In this document: positions 34,872-45,618 of the stretch, piece by piece | Layout: each line of letters begins with the position of its first letter | Numbering within the stretch: position 1 is the first letter of the stretch | From: Spongilla lacustris | Lineage: Eukaryota > Porifera > Demospongiae > Spongillida > Spongillidae | DNA length: 64,000 nucleotides | Direction: 5' to 3' | Assembly: GCA_949361645.1 (NCBI GenBank) | Contig: OX442418.1 | Coordinates: 7,939,376 to 8,003,375 of the forward strand | Translations under genes and position numbers: made by a program | Notes under the pieces: generated by a model | What the model was told of the DNA's origin: nothing | The model's database searches: none | What the model saw: the letters and a program-made list of their open reading frames with translations, nothing else

Positions 34872-35265
34872 GCAGCCATCTTGTCCAGGCCAGGGAGGTG
34901 ACTTGGATCCACATTCTGCAATTTTAGCACATAACATTCGCTCTAAGGTATTGTTCTACTAAGCCTTGAGATTGAGGATGACGTGATCGACCACTCACAA
35001 GTTGGACACTAGGCCAAGAAGCCACCGCCTCTTCAATCAACTTGTTAACAAATTCTCTACCGTTGTGACTCTGTATAATACTAGGTAAGCAGATAAATGG
35101 AAACACCCATTTTTCTAGGGCACTGGTCACCTCCTTAGCTGACTTTTGTGCTAAGGGGAATGCAAAAGTGAATTTCGACCAATGGTCAACTACGTGTAAT
35201 ATCCACTTAAATCCATCATGAGGCAAATGCCTCATATCGATTAGATCAATCTATACGTGATACAT
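34872..35265 (-). pseudogene. 5' part of the KRBA2/Ginger-like integrase relic
   Basis: The minus strand encodes a retroviral-type (rve) integrase core of the KRBA2/SCAND3/Ginger kind: IDLIDMRH (first catalytic Asp), ILHVVDHWSKFTFAFPL, LPSIIQSHNGREFVNKLIEE and GRSRHPQSQGLVEQ (catalytic Glu). The second catalytic Asp, normally in SDNGREF, is His here, so the enzyme would be inactive. A frameshift follows LVEQ near 34945. A stop precedes IDLIDM and no N-terminal zinc-binding region was found. The coding sequence breaks at 34871, exactly at the Ngaro edge, and resumes at 29616. The intact ancestor could have been a transposase or a domesticated host gene. Confidence 0.75.
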
Positions 35266-35513
35266 GCATATGTGGCATACCATACTGTCAGACTATGGGG
35301 TAGCTTTGCTGCCGTCAATCCTTTTCCTTTTGCGATCATATGTACGGTGCATCAGAGGAGAAGGGTCAAATGAAGCATATGCAATACACCCGTCAGCGAA
35401 TCTATGATTCCTCTGTCTGTCCATATGAATGCATTGAAACCATTCCTCGATCTCTTACAGTTAAATATTCTCTTTGCTATTACATGCATGTATTAAATTT
35501 CATTTCATTAAAT

Positions 35514-35640
35514 GGGACAGTGTCCAGCAAAATCGGGCTTGTAGGATTATAATTTTATCACTATAAAAATTGCACGTTGTACTAAACCACACATCTTCGC
35601 GACGGTACTACCTTTTCCTTTCAAATCTCGTACACTTGTT
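35514..35640. repeat. Dispersed repeat, inverted relative to 59916-60042
   Basis: GGGACAGTGTCCAGCAAAAT through CACGTTGTACTAAACCACAC and CTTCGCGACGGTACTACCTT to TCGTACACT is about 90% identical to the reverse complement of 59916-60042. It may be a transposon terminus or a solo fragment. Confidence 0.85.
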
Positions 35641-36205
35641 CCCACACCATTTCTCTGTGTGAAAATCGATTTTTGTGATCTGCACATTTTCCGTGCCGTG
35701 GATACAACAATCGTTAACCCCGCGGGTTAGAAATCCACATTTCTCCACGTACGAGTGTTGAAAAAGTCACAGGAAAAAATTGCGTCGAATCATTTAAAAG
35801 ATTTGTCTGATGATTTGTTTGAGAAAATCCAATGGCCAATCATTAAATGATTGAGTACTACTTTCATATCGGAAATCAACAACAAAATCATAACAAAATC
35901 ATGCAGGCATTTTTCATTTGATTCCATTGAAAAATCAATAGTTATTTCAATTGTGAAATACAATTATGATTTGTCTACGTATCCCTCAGTAAAATCAATA
36001 AGGAATTCAATTGTGAAATACAATTATGATTTGTCTACGTATCCCTCAGTAAAATCAATAAGGAATTCAATTGTGAAATACGCTGCAAATCATAGCTTTG
36101 ATTTCAACAAAATCCATTACATGTGTCTTTAATACATCACGTGACAATTACAAATGGAAGGACAGCTAGTCAACATAGCAGGGTCCGCCACGGTGCCACT
36201 TGGTG
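35641..36205. repeat. AATCA-rich region with a 60-bp tandem duplication
   Basis: 35941-36000 and 36001-36060 are identical over about 58 of 60 bases (contain TTGTGAAATACAATTATGAT), and a third partial copy runs to 36080. Motifs such as ATGATTTG and AAAATCA recur from 35790 to 36115. That pattern resembles subterminal repeats of DNA transposons, but no terminus was proven. Confidence 0.7.
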
Positions 36206-37185
36206 CTATTCCTCGCGCTCACGACGAGCTGCACGAACAGCGCGCGCTCTGCTAAGGTTCTCCAAACGTTGCTGTTCGAAAGCTGTTCGCTCTTCTTCTT
36301 CGTCACTCAGCACACGCGCTTCTGATATCGGTACCAATTGCACCGAAGAACGAATTCTATCAATGCCTTCCTCGTCATCAACGTTAAGTTCCCCTGACAG
36401 AATGGCGGTTTTCACTGCTTTGTCTCGTGCAGCCTACAGGACGAAAAACAAAAGTGAGTACACGTGTTTTTTTTTTTAAATCTTTATTTTTGACGTACGT
36501 ATGTTAAGCGACTTCGCTTTAGTGCCAAACGGCGCTTTTTCTTCTTCTCTGGGTCAGATTTGATTATAACAGTAGTCCTTCTAGTCGTGTAGAAATCCTT
36601 ATTGGTATAGATCAGAGCACATACATTAGTCAAGAATAATGAAATATGAACTAAATGATTCCCTTACCTTGATCCTTTTCGTGAGCGCAGTTGAGTTTGG
36701 AATGGGGTACTTCTTGAATATTAAGAGTGCCTCTACTGAACTGGTCAGCTGTTTTCGAAGATCTTCGTCAAGTTCCTTCCAAGTCTTTGACTCCATCGCC
36801 GCTTTTAGCTCCTCTGCGTGTTGGTGAAACGCATCTTGAAGAATGTTCTATACGACCATAACACGATGAAATCATGGCATTTTTAAAGGTTATATATACA
36901 AACCAGTGGTACGCGGTTTTTGGCTCCTGACTTTGAGGCTTGTGATTTTTCTGCTTCTAAAAGAAGGTTACACAATTATATTAGACTGCAATGTGTGCGC
37001 GACTTACCGTCGAACTGTGCCACGACATCTTCTATAGCGGAAATGCGTTCATCTAGCTCCTCCAATTTAAGGATCCGTTCTTCCATTAGACGTATCTGGC
37101 TACGAAGTATTGTCTCTTCTCTATCAGTTTCATGGTCTGCTAGAACAGACTTTCGTGCTGCCTTTGAACTTCTAGAAGTCGACAT
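36206..37185 (-). CDS. Unrecognised five-exon coiled-coil protein, 245 aa
   Basis: Five exons join in phase on the minus strand: 37185-37008, 36956-36904, 36847-36668, 36597-36499 and 36433-36206. All have GT-AG introns of about 50-70 bp, and the total is 738 bp. The N-terminus is a predicted coiled coil (contains LRSQIRLMEERILKLEELDE). The middle contains KTWKELDEDLRKQLTSSVEA, and a basic KKKKRRLALKRSR run could be a nuclear localisation signal. The C-terminus is highly charged and ends RAARREREE. The last exon has the best acceptor (TTTCGTCCTGTAG); the exon 4 acceptor is weak. I do not recognise the family. It lies head-to-head with a Cys-rich ORF and could be host DNA or a transposon accessory gene. 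Confidence 0.65.
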
Positions 37186-37233
37186 TTTATCAAACACGTG
37201 CACATAAACTGCGCATGCGTTGTGAAAAGCAAA
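37186..37233. promoter_or_regulatory. 48-bp divergent promoter with NRF1-like site
   Basis: Only 48 bp separate the two divergent ATGs (minus-strand 37185, plus-strand 37234). The gap contains TGCGCATGCGT (about 37210-37220), close to the NRF1 palindrome, and a CACGTG E-box at 37195-37200. Confidence 0.5.
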
Positions 37234-37465
37234 ATGCCACCAAGAGTTTGCGCTCAAAAAAGAGTGGGGCTATATGCCTGCAATTGTTCAAAATGCAAAA
37301 AAAAGTGCCGTTATTCTTACTCGACCGTTTGTAGACACCGCAACATTTACGGGACTGAGGCTGGAGAGGCAGACAAAGACGTTTGTACGCCAGAAACCAG
37401 GGAAAGTCTGCAGCTGAATTCCAATCTGGATATGGATGTAACGATTTCAAATGGTTTATCTACAG
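37234..37465 (+). CDS. First exon of a Cys-rich, transposase-like ORF
   Basis: From the ATG, about 77 codons run to a CTACAG|GTGCGT donor. The N-terminus holds a Cys/His cluster, CNCSKCKKKCRYSYSTVCRH, reminiscent of the zinc-binding start of CACTA/TNP2-type transposases in invertebrates, though the match is only to the spacing style. No following exon was recognised downstream. If it is a transposase, the divergent coiled-coil gene may be its partner. Confidence 0.4.
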
Positions 37466-37653
37466 GTGCGTGGGAAAAGGGCAGCTTGCGCTTGCGCATG
37501 GGGCTGGGATATTAATCTACACAGATCATGGTTGTGATACGTACATGTGCGTACGCGTATGTAGCAATATGTAATAATTTTTTTTAATTTTTTATAATGC
37601 AAAGATAAAGCTGCTACACATACATGTAGAATGGACACACATAAACACACAAA

Positions 37654-37856
37654 CTAACATCTAAAAGGAACCTTGGCTTTGGCAACAGCCAAGTCAATGG
37701 TACTGTGTGTCAATGGTCGTCCTTGTGAAGATCTGGCACCTCTAAGGCACATAATGGCAGAGCGCAAGAGGGAAAAACCAACAAGAGCATAATCTCTGCC
37801 AGCCAGTGAAGCTCCTGTATGATTAAGCAGGTATATTACACCACCAACAGTTCCAA
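37654..37856 (-). CDS. Terminal exon of an unrecognised gene
   Basis: After a TTTATTGCAG acceptor the frame reads 67 codons to a stop at 37654. It contains GGVIYLLNHTGASLAGRDYA and LVGFSLLRSAIMCLRGARSS, a small-residue-rich, possibly membrane-associated segment. The open frame, good acceptor and stop support a real last exon. The upstream exons were not found; the acidic frame at 38678-38430 is the nearest minus-strand candidate. Confidence 0.5.
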
Positions 37857-38429
37857 CTGCAATAAACTAAGTAAAAAAATGCATGCATTCAAAATTACTT
37901 AAAGGAGCTAACAGATATGCTCTACACGTACCCATTGTAAATAATGTCATTGAATGCAATATAGCAAACTGACTTCTAACAGAAATAGAAGGAATCACAC
38001 TATACATATGAGGTACATGTAGCAGTAATAGTAGATGGTTGATGCAAATTGTCTTAGTGGTGTAAACAAATGGATAAGGCAACAAAATTGCTGTTGTGTA
38101 AACCCATTCTATATTATGCCAATAATGCATTGTTAATATTGGGTATTGTACACAAGTATGTTGATAAGCAATAATGTACCTAACTAGTATACACTGTGCA
38201 AAACATGGCAGCCTGGCAGGTGAATGTATTTATATTGCACAGCAAGCTTACAGCACACTAAAATACACATCTACAGATACGCACAAAGGTATCTATAATG
38301 TAAAGAGTGCTATACTACCGTCTACATATGTAAAAAAACCGTTAATGCTGGCGCCGGTAGCCATGCATGTTGTAAAAATGATTCTGTGAAAGCACAAAGA
38401 GTGGGGTGACGTGTCACAGCAAACGTAGC

Positions 38430-38678
38430 AAACCTTTTCGTGAACAGCAATACAAGTGATAAAAAATTTAGTTTCTTGGTGTATGGAGTGTATTGTTTCT
38501 TTGGCAAATCGCTTATAGTTCAGTGGGTTGCTGTCAGTGGAGGTTTCTTCCTCTTCGCCACTGTTTTCATCACTGCCGCTTCCGTCGGAACAATCTTCCT
38601 CATCAATGCTGACCTTAGACATTTCACTGCCGCTTCCGTCGGAACAATCTTCCTCATCAATGCTGACCTTAGACATTT
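38430..38678 (-). CDS. Candidate acidic exon with duplicated 54-bp unit
   Basis: A minus-strand frame starts with MSKVSIDEEDCSDGSGS repeated twice, because a 54-bp unit is duplicated in frame (38571-38624 and 38625-38678). A Glu-rich run and NPLNYKRFAKETIHSIHQ follow, with a possible GTTTGC donor after HEK (about 38430). It has no known domain. It may be the start of the gene ending at 37654, but phases do not connect directly. Confidence 0.35.
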
Positions 38679-38709
38679 TGCGGCACAGCTGTGGAACCAA
38701 TCATGAAGA

Positions 38710-41600
38710 GTAGAAGTGGAATTAACACTGTTGGAAACTAGGTTTTACAATTAGAACGTACGGTATGTATGTCCATAATTGAAACGAAACACCTAGTACC
38801 CGTGTTTCGAAGCTCGTAACACCTCAGTAAAACAAGCAAATCAAAATATGAAAAGGATTCAAACACCGCACTCATTTTTATGTTTTCAAGACTTTACATA
38901 CACACTCCACGTCATACGGCAATGGTATGCGCAAGGTGTTTACAGAACGCCACGCGGCAATCATTTTAATTTGGAGGGGTGGGTACTAAATTCAGTACAT
39001 TGGACTTCGTGCACTAATCCAGAAGGTAAGCCTACAACACCGATGAGTAAAAGAGATGTGGCTGATAGAATTCTCACTCCTTAAGTAGTAACGAATTTTT
39101 CTGTCGTCCCAAACAACACAATCGTATTTCATGAATAATCGATACGATTCTCGTTATACATGTATATGTATGTACATGTTATATACAGGAATGGATTACC
39201 ACATGCACCAAGAGCCCAAGCACTGCAGAGTGTGTGGGCTACCGGCTACGGCTAAAATGCGCAAATAACCATGCAGCTGCTATGATTGCAAAACATTGCA
39301 GATAATTTGCTTATTGCCTTTGGCCTCACCGCCTCAACTGTTCAGTGATATCAGCATACTCGATGTTTCTGTATCTAATGTAAGCATTCTATGCAAAGAA
39401 CCGTCCTTTGAAGATACATCACAGGTGTTGTATAACGCCATTTCAGTGGCAAATACATGCCAATGAATGAAGAATGCATGCAAGGTAAATGCACTTTTTC
39501 AAAATAAATAACTGCTATGACTTCATAATACACACAAACATGAGGAGGTCAACTGTTGGCAGAGGCTGCCAACCAAAGGTCCGAGTCACACCCAATAGGT
39601 TCATAGCACTTTGGAAGATTGCCCCACCTCCATTCTTCTCTCATGATCATTTTCCACCTCTTGCAAGCCAGACTGCTGAACTGTCAGTCAGCTGTGTTCC
39701 TGCCTTCAGCATGACACAGCCCCCTGAGCTCCAATGCAACGCACTGGTATGCACCAATGCAAGTGGGTAGCAGCAACAGGTGCATGGTGAAAACTGCCCT
39801 TCAAAATGCATACACTGGAAGACCATGCCACACAATGGGCTATTCCAGTTAATAAGTGTACACCCTACTGATGACGTTATTTATCAAGTAACCCCGTATA
39901 TATTACTGGACAGTCACACATCACACCACATCCCTCAGGACTGCAGTATGTCTCAGTACATTTTATACGTCTCAGTTGAATTTGTCACGAATGAACTTTT
40001 CAACTTTCGATATGATGGATGGCTTCTTTCTCTGAAGCACAGTGCGATGATATACAATTTCGAATGCTTTCACGCCGTACTCACGGGTATAGGCCTATAC
40101 ATCCACCGAAATATTTGGAAACCAAACCTTACTATCTTTTCTCGTAGACGTTAATTAATCTTTGTGTATATACATAGGCCCAGCGGATCACGTGATACTC
40201 ATGTTTTATTAATTTGGTTGGCAAGTGTGTACATATGCTAATGGACGGCGTACTAAAATCTGGTTGCCAAAGTCGTTACAAGCAGAAATTGGAGCCTGTT
40301 GGTATGCTGTTAAGTTGTGTCCCATACATGGAATCTAACAGCCATCGCGATATGTCGTTGTGGCCACGGAAAGAGTTAGCCTGGTACCCAAACAAATGAA
40401 CTAGGCCTAGGAAAGAGTATGGGCATATTTTTCTTTAAAGAACTGGCACGTATACCCAGGAGCAGCTGCTTTCATGCCAGCAGCTCGAAGCCTACAATTT
40501 CTTCGAGTCTTCTGTCTACGTAATGGCATTCGTACTGCGTGGTATCACTGGTATAGGGGTCAAAGCCCTAGCCAGCTCTCACCTGGCTGATGTTGCACGG
40601 TGACGCGAAGCTTGGATGATAGCTAAGCCAGACCTGACGGTTCTATTCTTTCTGGTCACTGCACATGCATGGCTGGGTAAGTGTTTAATCTTTCTTGCCT
40701 CCTAAACGAGAACACAGTCAGGACGAAGTCTACATCATTGCTGGGGTCTGGGGACCCGACGGATGTTTACTGGTAGCTATAGGTTTTCCTGAGCGTAAAC
40801 TGACACAGTGAAGCTGAAGCGCTCGATCCCACATGGGAATGACACATACATACCGTGTACTATGGGCATCCAGTAGTTGGGCGTAGCCCGACCATTCGCC
40901 ACGGTCTGCTACGGCCAACCTGTTCTACCTTTTATCCATTTCTGTTGTCAGGGATGATTCTTATATGTAAAACGATAAAATCCAAGGCTAGAACGTTCAC
41001 CATGGCGACTTCTACAACCAATCGCACAGCAACTAACAACCATTTCTTAGGCACGGACAATAAATTTGCCAACCAAATTTAATATTCATTGATTTTGGTC
41101 ACGTGCTTGAGTGTCCATTGGACCTATGTATATATTGTTGTATCTTCCTCTTGGTCGAAAGACAGGCTGTGATCGTATAGACGACGGCTGAGACGTTTTT
41201 ATTTCCTGCCCTGCTGTGGGTTTGGTATAACTATTAAGTGGTAAGGATTACCGTGGCAGGCTAACAGCGAACACGCATGAAGCAGAGAATTCTCATAATT
41301 AGAACTTGTACTGGCAAATGCAGGTATTCTAAAATTACTATCCGTGATTAACATCCGAAAATAATTGCCATCCGAAAATTTTGTCCATCCAGTACAAGTG
41401 AACCACGTGATGATAATTAATCATTTATACGTGTGCATAGGCCTAATAGCTAGGGTCTATTGAAGCGATCAGTACAAGGCAACAAATTAAGACAAGAAAA
41501 GTTTGGCACTGTGCTATGGTGAGGCAATACATTTAATGATGCACTCGCTATTATTATTGCACTGGACCGCGTGCAGTTATGCCCGGCGTACAGAATCGCA
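38710..41600. other. No gene called with confidence
   Basis: Short frames occur (for example plus-strand 38848-39084 and 39489-39770) without domain signatures or consistent splice sites. A diverged end of the TAGTTGGGCGTAGCCCGACC palindromic MITE family lies at 40874-40919. Confidence 0.35.
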
Positions 41601-41603
41601 TCA

Positions 41604-42110
41604 TTACAATTAACCTGTATCGGTCTGTTAATTAGATCTTCAGCTGCAGTTCGTAAGGGACCATACGTGTACGTGCACGCGTACGTCTTTCGTGGCATGG
41701 AGACACATGAGCATGCATATGTATACTCTCAATATTGCGACAATGCCGGGCCCTTGTTGACTTGCTATGGGAGGCATATTACATTCATTGAAGCTTCTGC
41801 ATGTATTCATGTCTAAGCGTAAAGCACCTTATTTTATTTTGCGCCGCAATAGCTTAACACATGCAAAATTACAATTAACTTGTATCGGTCACTTAATTAG
41901 GTTTTCAGCTGCAGTTCGTATAAGGGACCATGTGTGTATATGTACATGTGCACATCTTTAGTTGCATGGAGACATGACAAGTACATGCATGAGCATGCCG
42001 CGGTACTCTCAGTGCCTTGTTGCTGAGGGAGGCATATTAAATTCATTGAAGCTTCTGTATTCATGACTACACTAGCCCTGACCTTATTTTATTTCGCGCC
42101 GCACACAGTA
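41604..42110. repeat. Diverged tandem duplication of about 265 bp
   Basis: Copies begin with TTACAATTAAC(C/T)TGTATCGG at 41604 and 41869. They share TTCAGCTGCAGTTCGTA, GGGACCAT, GCATGGAGACA, GAGGCATATTA(C/A)ATTCATTG, AAGCTTCTG and CCTTATTTTATTT(T/C)GCGCCGC in the same order. Indels separate them. Confidence 0.85.
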
Positions 42111-42375
42111 TATACAGGTACATGTACATAATTATTATTATGATTTATAATTATATAAGCTTACAGAACCGCGGTCGTATAGATATAGATATACAGTACC
42201 CTGGACCGAAATAAAATGGACAAACCAAAGCATATATAGGCCAACAGAAACACTGGTACTTCAGCTAAAGTCATATATACCTAGACGGCTAGACCTATGC
42301 GAATGTATTCAACTTCTGATTGCCTGTCTGCACGCAGCCACCACTTCCTTGCAAACGCATGCATCAGTCCAGGGG

Positions 42376-43368
42376 TAAAACGCAGTGCTTTTTCACAACG
42401 GATTGTTCCATTGATAACTAGACTATGTTATAGTACACATTGCCACATACTTATTTTTCAAGTTTATTGTTCGCCTCGTTGCAAACGCCGCTGCTTGCAT
42501 ATTGTAAGACCCAATATAGGTATTTCAATTTTCAAATTGGGATTTTCTTAGCATCATTAGAAAGAGGAAAATTTGTGTTCCAAAACGACATATTTCAAAC
42601 AACAATCTTTACACGGTACACAGAATGATTGGAGCGGTAAAAAAAATTTGTGACGGTTGTGCTTACCTTGCATGCAGCGTAACTCTGCAAATTATTGAAC
42701 CAAAGTCATTGGACACATAAAAGGGACACATATATAATGAACAGAATGCATCTAAAAATCTAGCTATTTCATCTGTATAAAAATCTCCAGTAATGAAATC
42801 CACCAAGATTGCAAAGAGTGTCATTTATAGAGATAATCAATATGAACGTATAAAGTACTAGTCTCACACTTGACATGACTATTTCCACTAAGTTGGGCAC
42901 CTCACAACACAGTGTTACTAATTTAAAGGTAGTGATTTGGAAGTGTTTCGAGCCACAACTCACGCCCTATAAGATAAACCTTGGATATCAGCGGGAAGTT
43001 GTGGTATTAAGCATACAGGTTTAATTAAACCCAGAGAACAAACATTCATCTCTTTGATCGCGCCTTTTAATGCCAAAAGGAAATACACTAATAAAACCCA
43101 AGTGACTATTTTTCTATGACCCAACATCAACTCCATTACACTATAATAATATCGTGTAATAATACCGTCACCTGCATTACGTACGATATTCAAGTGCCTA
43201 CCCAATAAAGATTTTCTATACTTGCGGCGAATATCAGAAAAATTCTTCTTGAATGCTACAATATTCAAACAATTTTCAACCAGACGAACGAAAAATAAAT
43301 ATGTGGGCAATGTTTACTAACAGATCTTAGTTAGCAATCTGTTGTGGAAAAAGCACTGCGTTTAACAA
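42376..43368. mobile_element. About 1-kb element with 28-bp inverted ends
   Basis: AAACGCAGTGCTTTTTC followed by ACAACGGATTG (from 42376) is mirrored by CAATCTGTTGTGG then AAAAAGCACTGCGTTTA (to 43368). The interior contains a minus-strand frame of 116 codons (43310-42960) and another at 42963-42769, neither recognised. A clear target duplication was not found. It is probably a DNA transposon relic or MITE. Confidence 0.6.
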
Positions 43369-43589
43369 CAAAAGTGTGTTATACGATACTGTATACTATA
43401 GTGTATATTTCGAAAATACGCAATAAGGTACACTACCTGCGGAACTGAAGAAACGTGTACTCACATGCGTATATTTCAACATAATCAGCCACGTCAATAT
43501 GACGAGTAAGATTATTAAAGCTCTATTTTAATCTAGAAAAGTAAGGTCCAAAAATACATACTGTATGGCACAAAAAATAAGAAATTTTG

Positions 43590-43860
43590 CCTACTCCTCT
43601 ATAGTACTGTACATAAATTTATACCATATTATTATTTTCCACAGCATCAGAATCATACATATATGTACAGTACTGGTAACATTACATTTAGAATGAACAA
43701 TAGCGCACTCACTAAACATAACATCACAAACATGCAATGACATCATATGCACAAAACACACACCTGCATGCACACACACGCACACAACATACACAAACAC
43801 ACAAACATGCATAAACGTGTAGTACATAAACACACAAACACACATTGAAGTGCTGGTTTC
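43590..43860. other. AC-rich non-coding stretch
   Basis: Contains short ACAC runs and no convincing gene. The Cys/Val-rich minus-strand frame here is a by-product of CA repeats. Confidence 0.4.
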
Positions 43861-43899
43861 TCTTCAGTCAGTACTCATGAGGGTTTGGCTTGGTTTAGG

Positions 43900-44745
43900 G
43901 TTAACTGTACCTAATTCGCAGTATGTAACTGGCCAGTATTGCGGTGTCCTTGGAGGAGCTAGAGGGTCTCTGAATTGCCCAACACTGCATGATTACAACC
44001 ACTGTGTGGGCTAGAGGAAAAAGTGTTGGTAAAAAACAAACTAGCACTGGGTACTGTGCTTATACACATGCAATAGCATGCATGTACATGCAGAGTGATG
44101 AGACAGACTGCACATGCATCTACATATTGATGACTAGCCTTCTCCTGCCATCAACCACTTATATGATGCTAACGTCTTGTAAAGTTGTTGGCCACTGTGT
44201 AAAATGGTATCAGGCTACTAATGCCATGGATAACATAGGACTCACAACACACTAAATAGTAACATACCAAATGCACTACAAGCATGCAGTTACAAGGTCA
44301 GCAACATACAATACTTAGCATAAGAATATGTAACAGAATTACAGCACTTTACATGTAAGTTGGTTGTAAAAACTTCATTCCATTGACATGTGTTTTATGT
44401 AACAGATGTATGTCTATTATGAGTGGTAACTTGTACAAAACAGAGTACGTGGCATGCAGTCCTGAAGATATAAACACAAAGGGTGGATCAAATACAAGCA
44501 CAGTGCAGAGACATGAGCCACTCGAATATCTACTAACACACACATGCACATACACTCATACACACACACTCACACACATACAACACACAATTCCAGTCAG
44601 GATTAGGCTAGATCTAGAGTTAACCTTACCTGAGAGACTCCCAGTATGCCATCTACAGATGTCTCGTACTAGCATGAAGTAGTCCTTGGGGGGAGCTAGA
44701 GGGTGTCCAAACTGATTGTGCATGGGAGATAAAAGCTGTATAGAA
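43900..44745 (-). CDS. Duplicated exon pair of an unrecognised minus-strand gene
   Basis: 44745-44630 on the minus strand is bounded by an acceptor (TTCTATACAG) and a donor (CTCAG|GTAAGG). It encodes a segment containing SPMHNQFGHPLAPPKDYFML and RDICRWHTGSLSG. A diverged paralogous segment near 44000-43905 has the same core (DPLAPP, then WPVTYCEL before GTACAG) and similar flanks, but an in-frame stop follows its best acceptor. This looks like a tandem exon duplication in which one copy is decaying. Confidence 0.4.
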
Positions 44746-45210
44746 AGTGTTGAGTAAACAAATCAGTGCTAGGTACAGTGCTAAAGTGTATATACATGAA
44801 ATTAAAAAATCGCTCTGTCAATACTGTACATGTAATGTGCAACAGTTTAGAGTTATGCCATTGCCTAATTATATAAAGTAAAGAAGTCTTAATCCTTTCA
44901 GCACAAGGCTCAGACATAAGTGGAAAGAGATGTAATAGGAATGAGGTTAAATGTTACAACAAAATTGTTTTTATGAAAAAAAAAAAAGAATCTGAGCCTG
45001 ATCCAATACACCATTGTATGGAGAATAACGTGCATAATGTAAATGATTCAGTCGGTAGATATTGAAATTTACACATATGTGATATGATGTCTTCCATATA
45101 CCTTATATAGTACTGGGTGTGGTAACTATAGATTTGTATCTTTAAATATAACTTTAAACGTAGTTGTTTTTGTTTTTGTAGGAAAATGTGGTTTGTGTAT
45201 TTTTAGAGGT

Positions 45211-45237
45211 GGGGGGGGGGGGGGGGGGGGGGGGGGC
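45211..45237. repeat. Poly-G tract
   Basis: An uninterrupted run of about 27 G, one of several such tracts in the window. Confidence 0.95.
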
Positions 45238-45618
45238 TTTGTGGCACTACTGGCAGTGAGGAGTGAATTTAAAGATACTGATGACAGATTTTGGTAGGTA
45301 CATGAACATGTTATAAGTTGAATTCCTGGCTGTGTGCGGCACCTTTCTCAGCAATCGTTTAAATGCTTATATGTACTGAGAGAAAGAGTTTATAGAAATC
45401 CATTAATATTATACTGTAAGCTGAGGGGTGCAGTGATGTAGATGAATCACAATAATGATTAATTAAGACATCACTTTGATAAATGTACATTGCTTATTAC
45501 CCTACATATTAGGAAATTAAAAAGATGATGTCATAACAATTTGCAATGCACTGTATGTGTACGCATGTATTGGTTTAAGATGCTGATTAACTATAAACAT
45601 TGCTTCTCTTTCAAGGCA

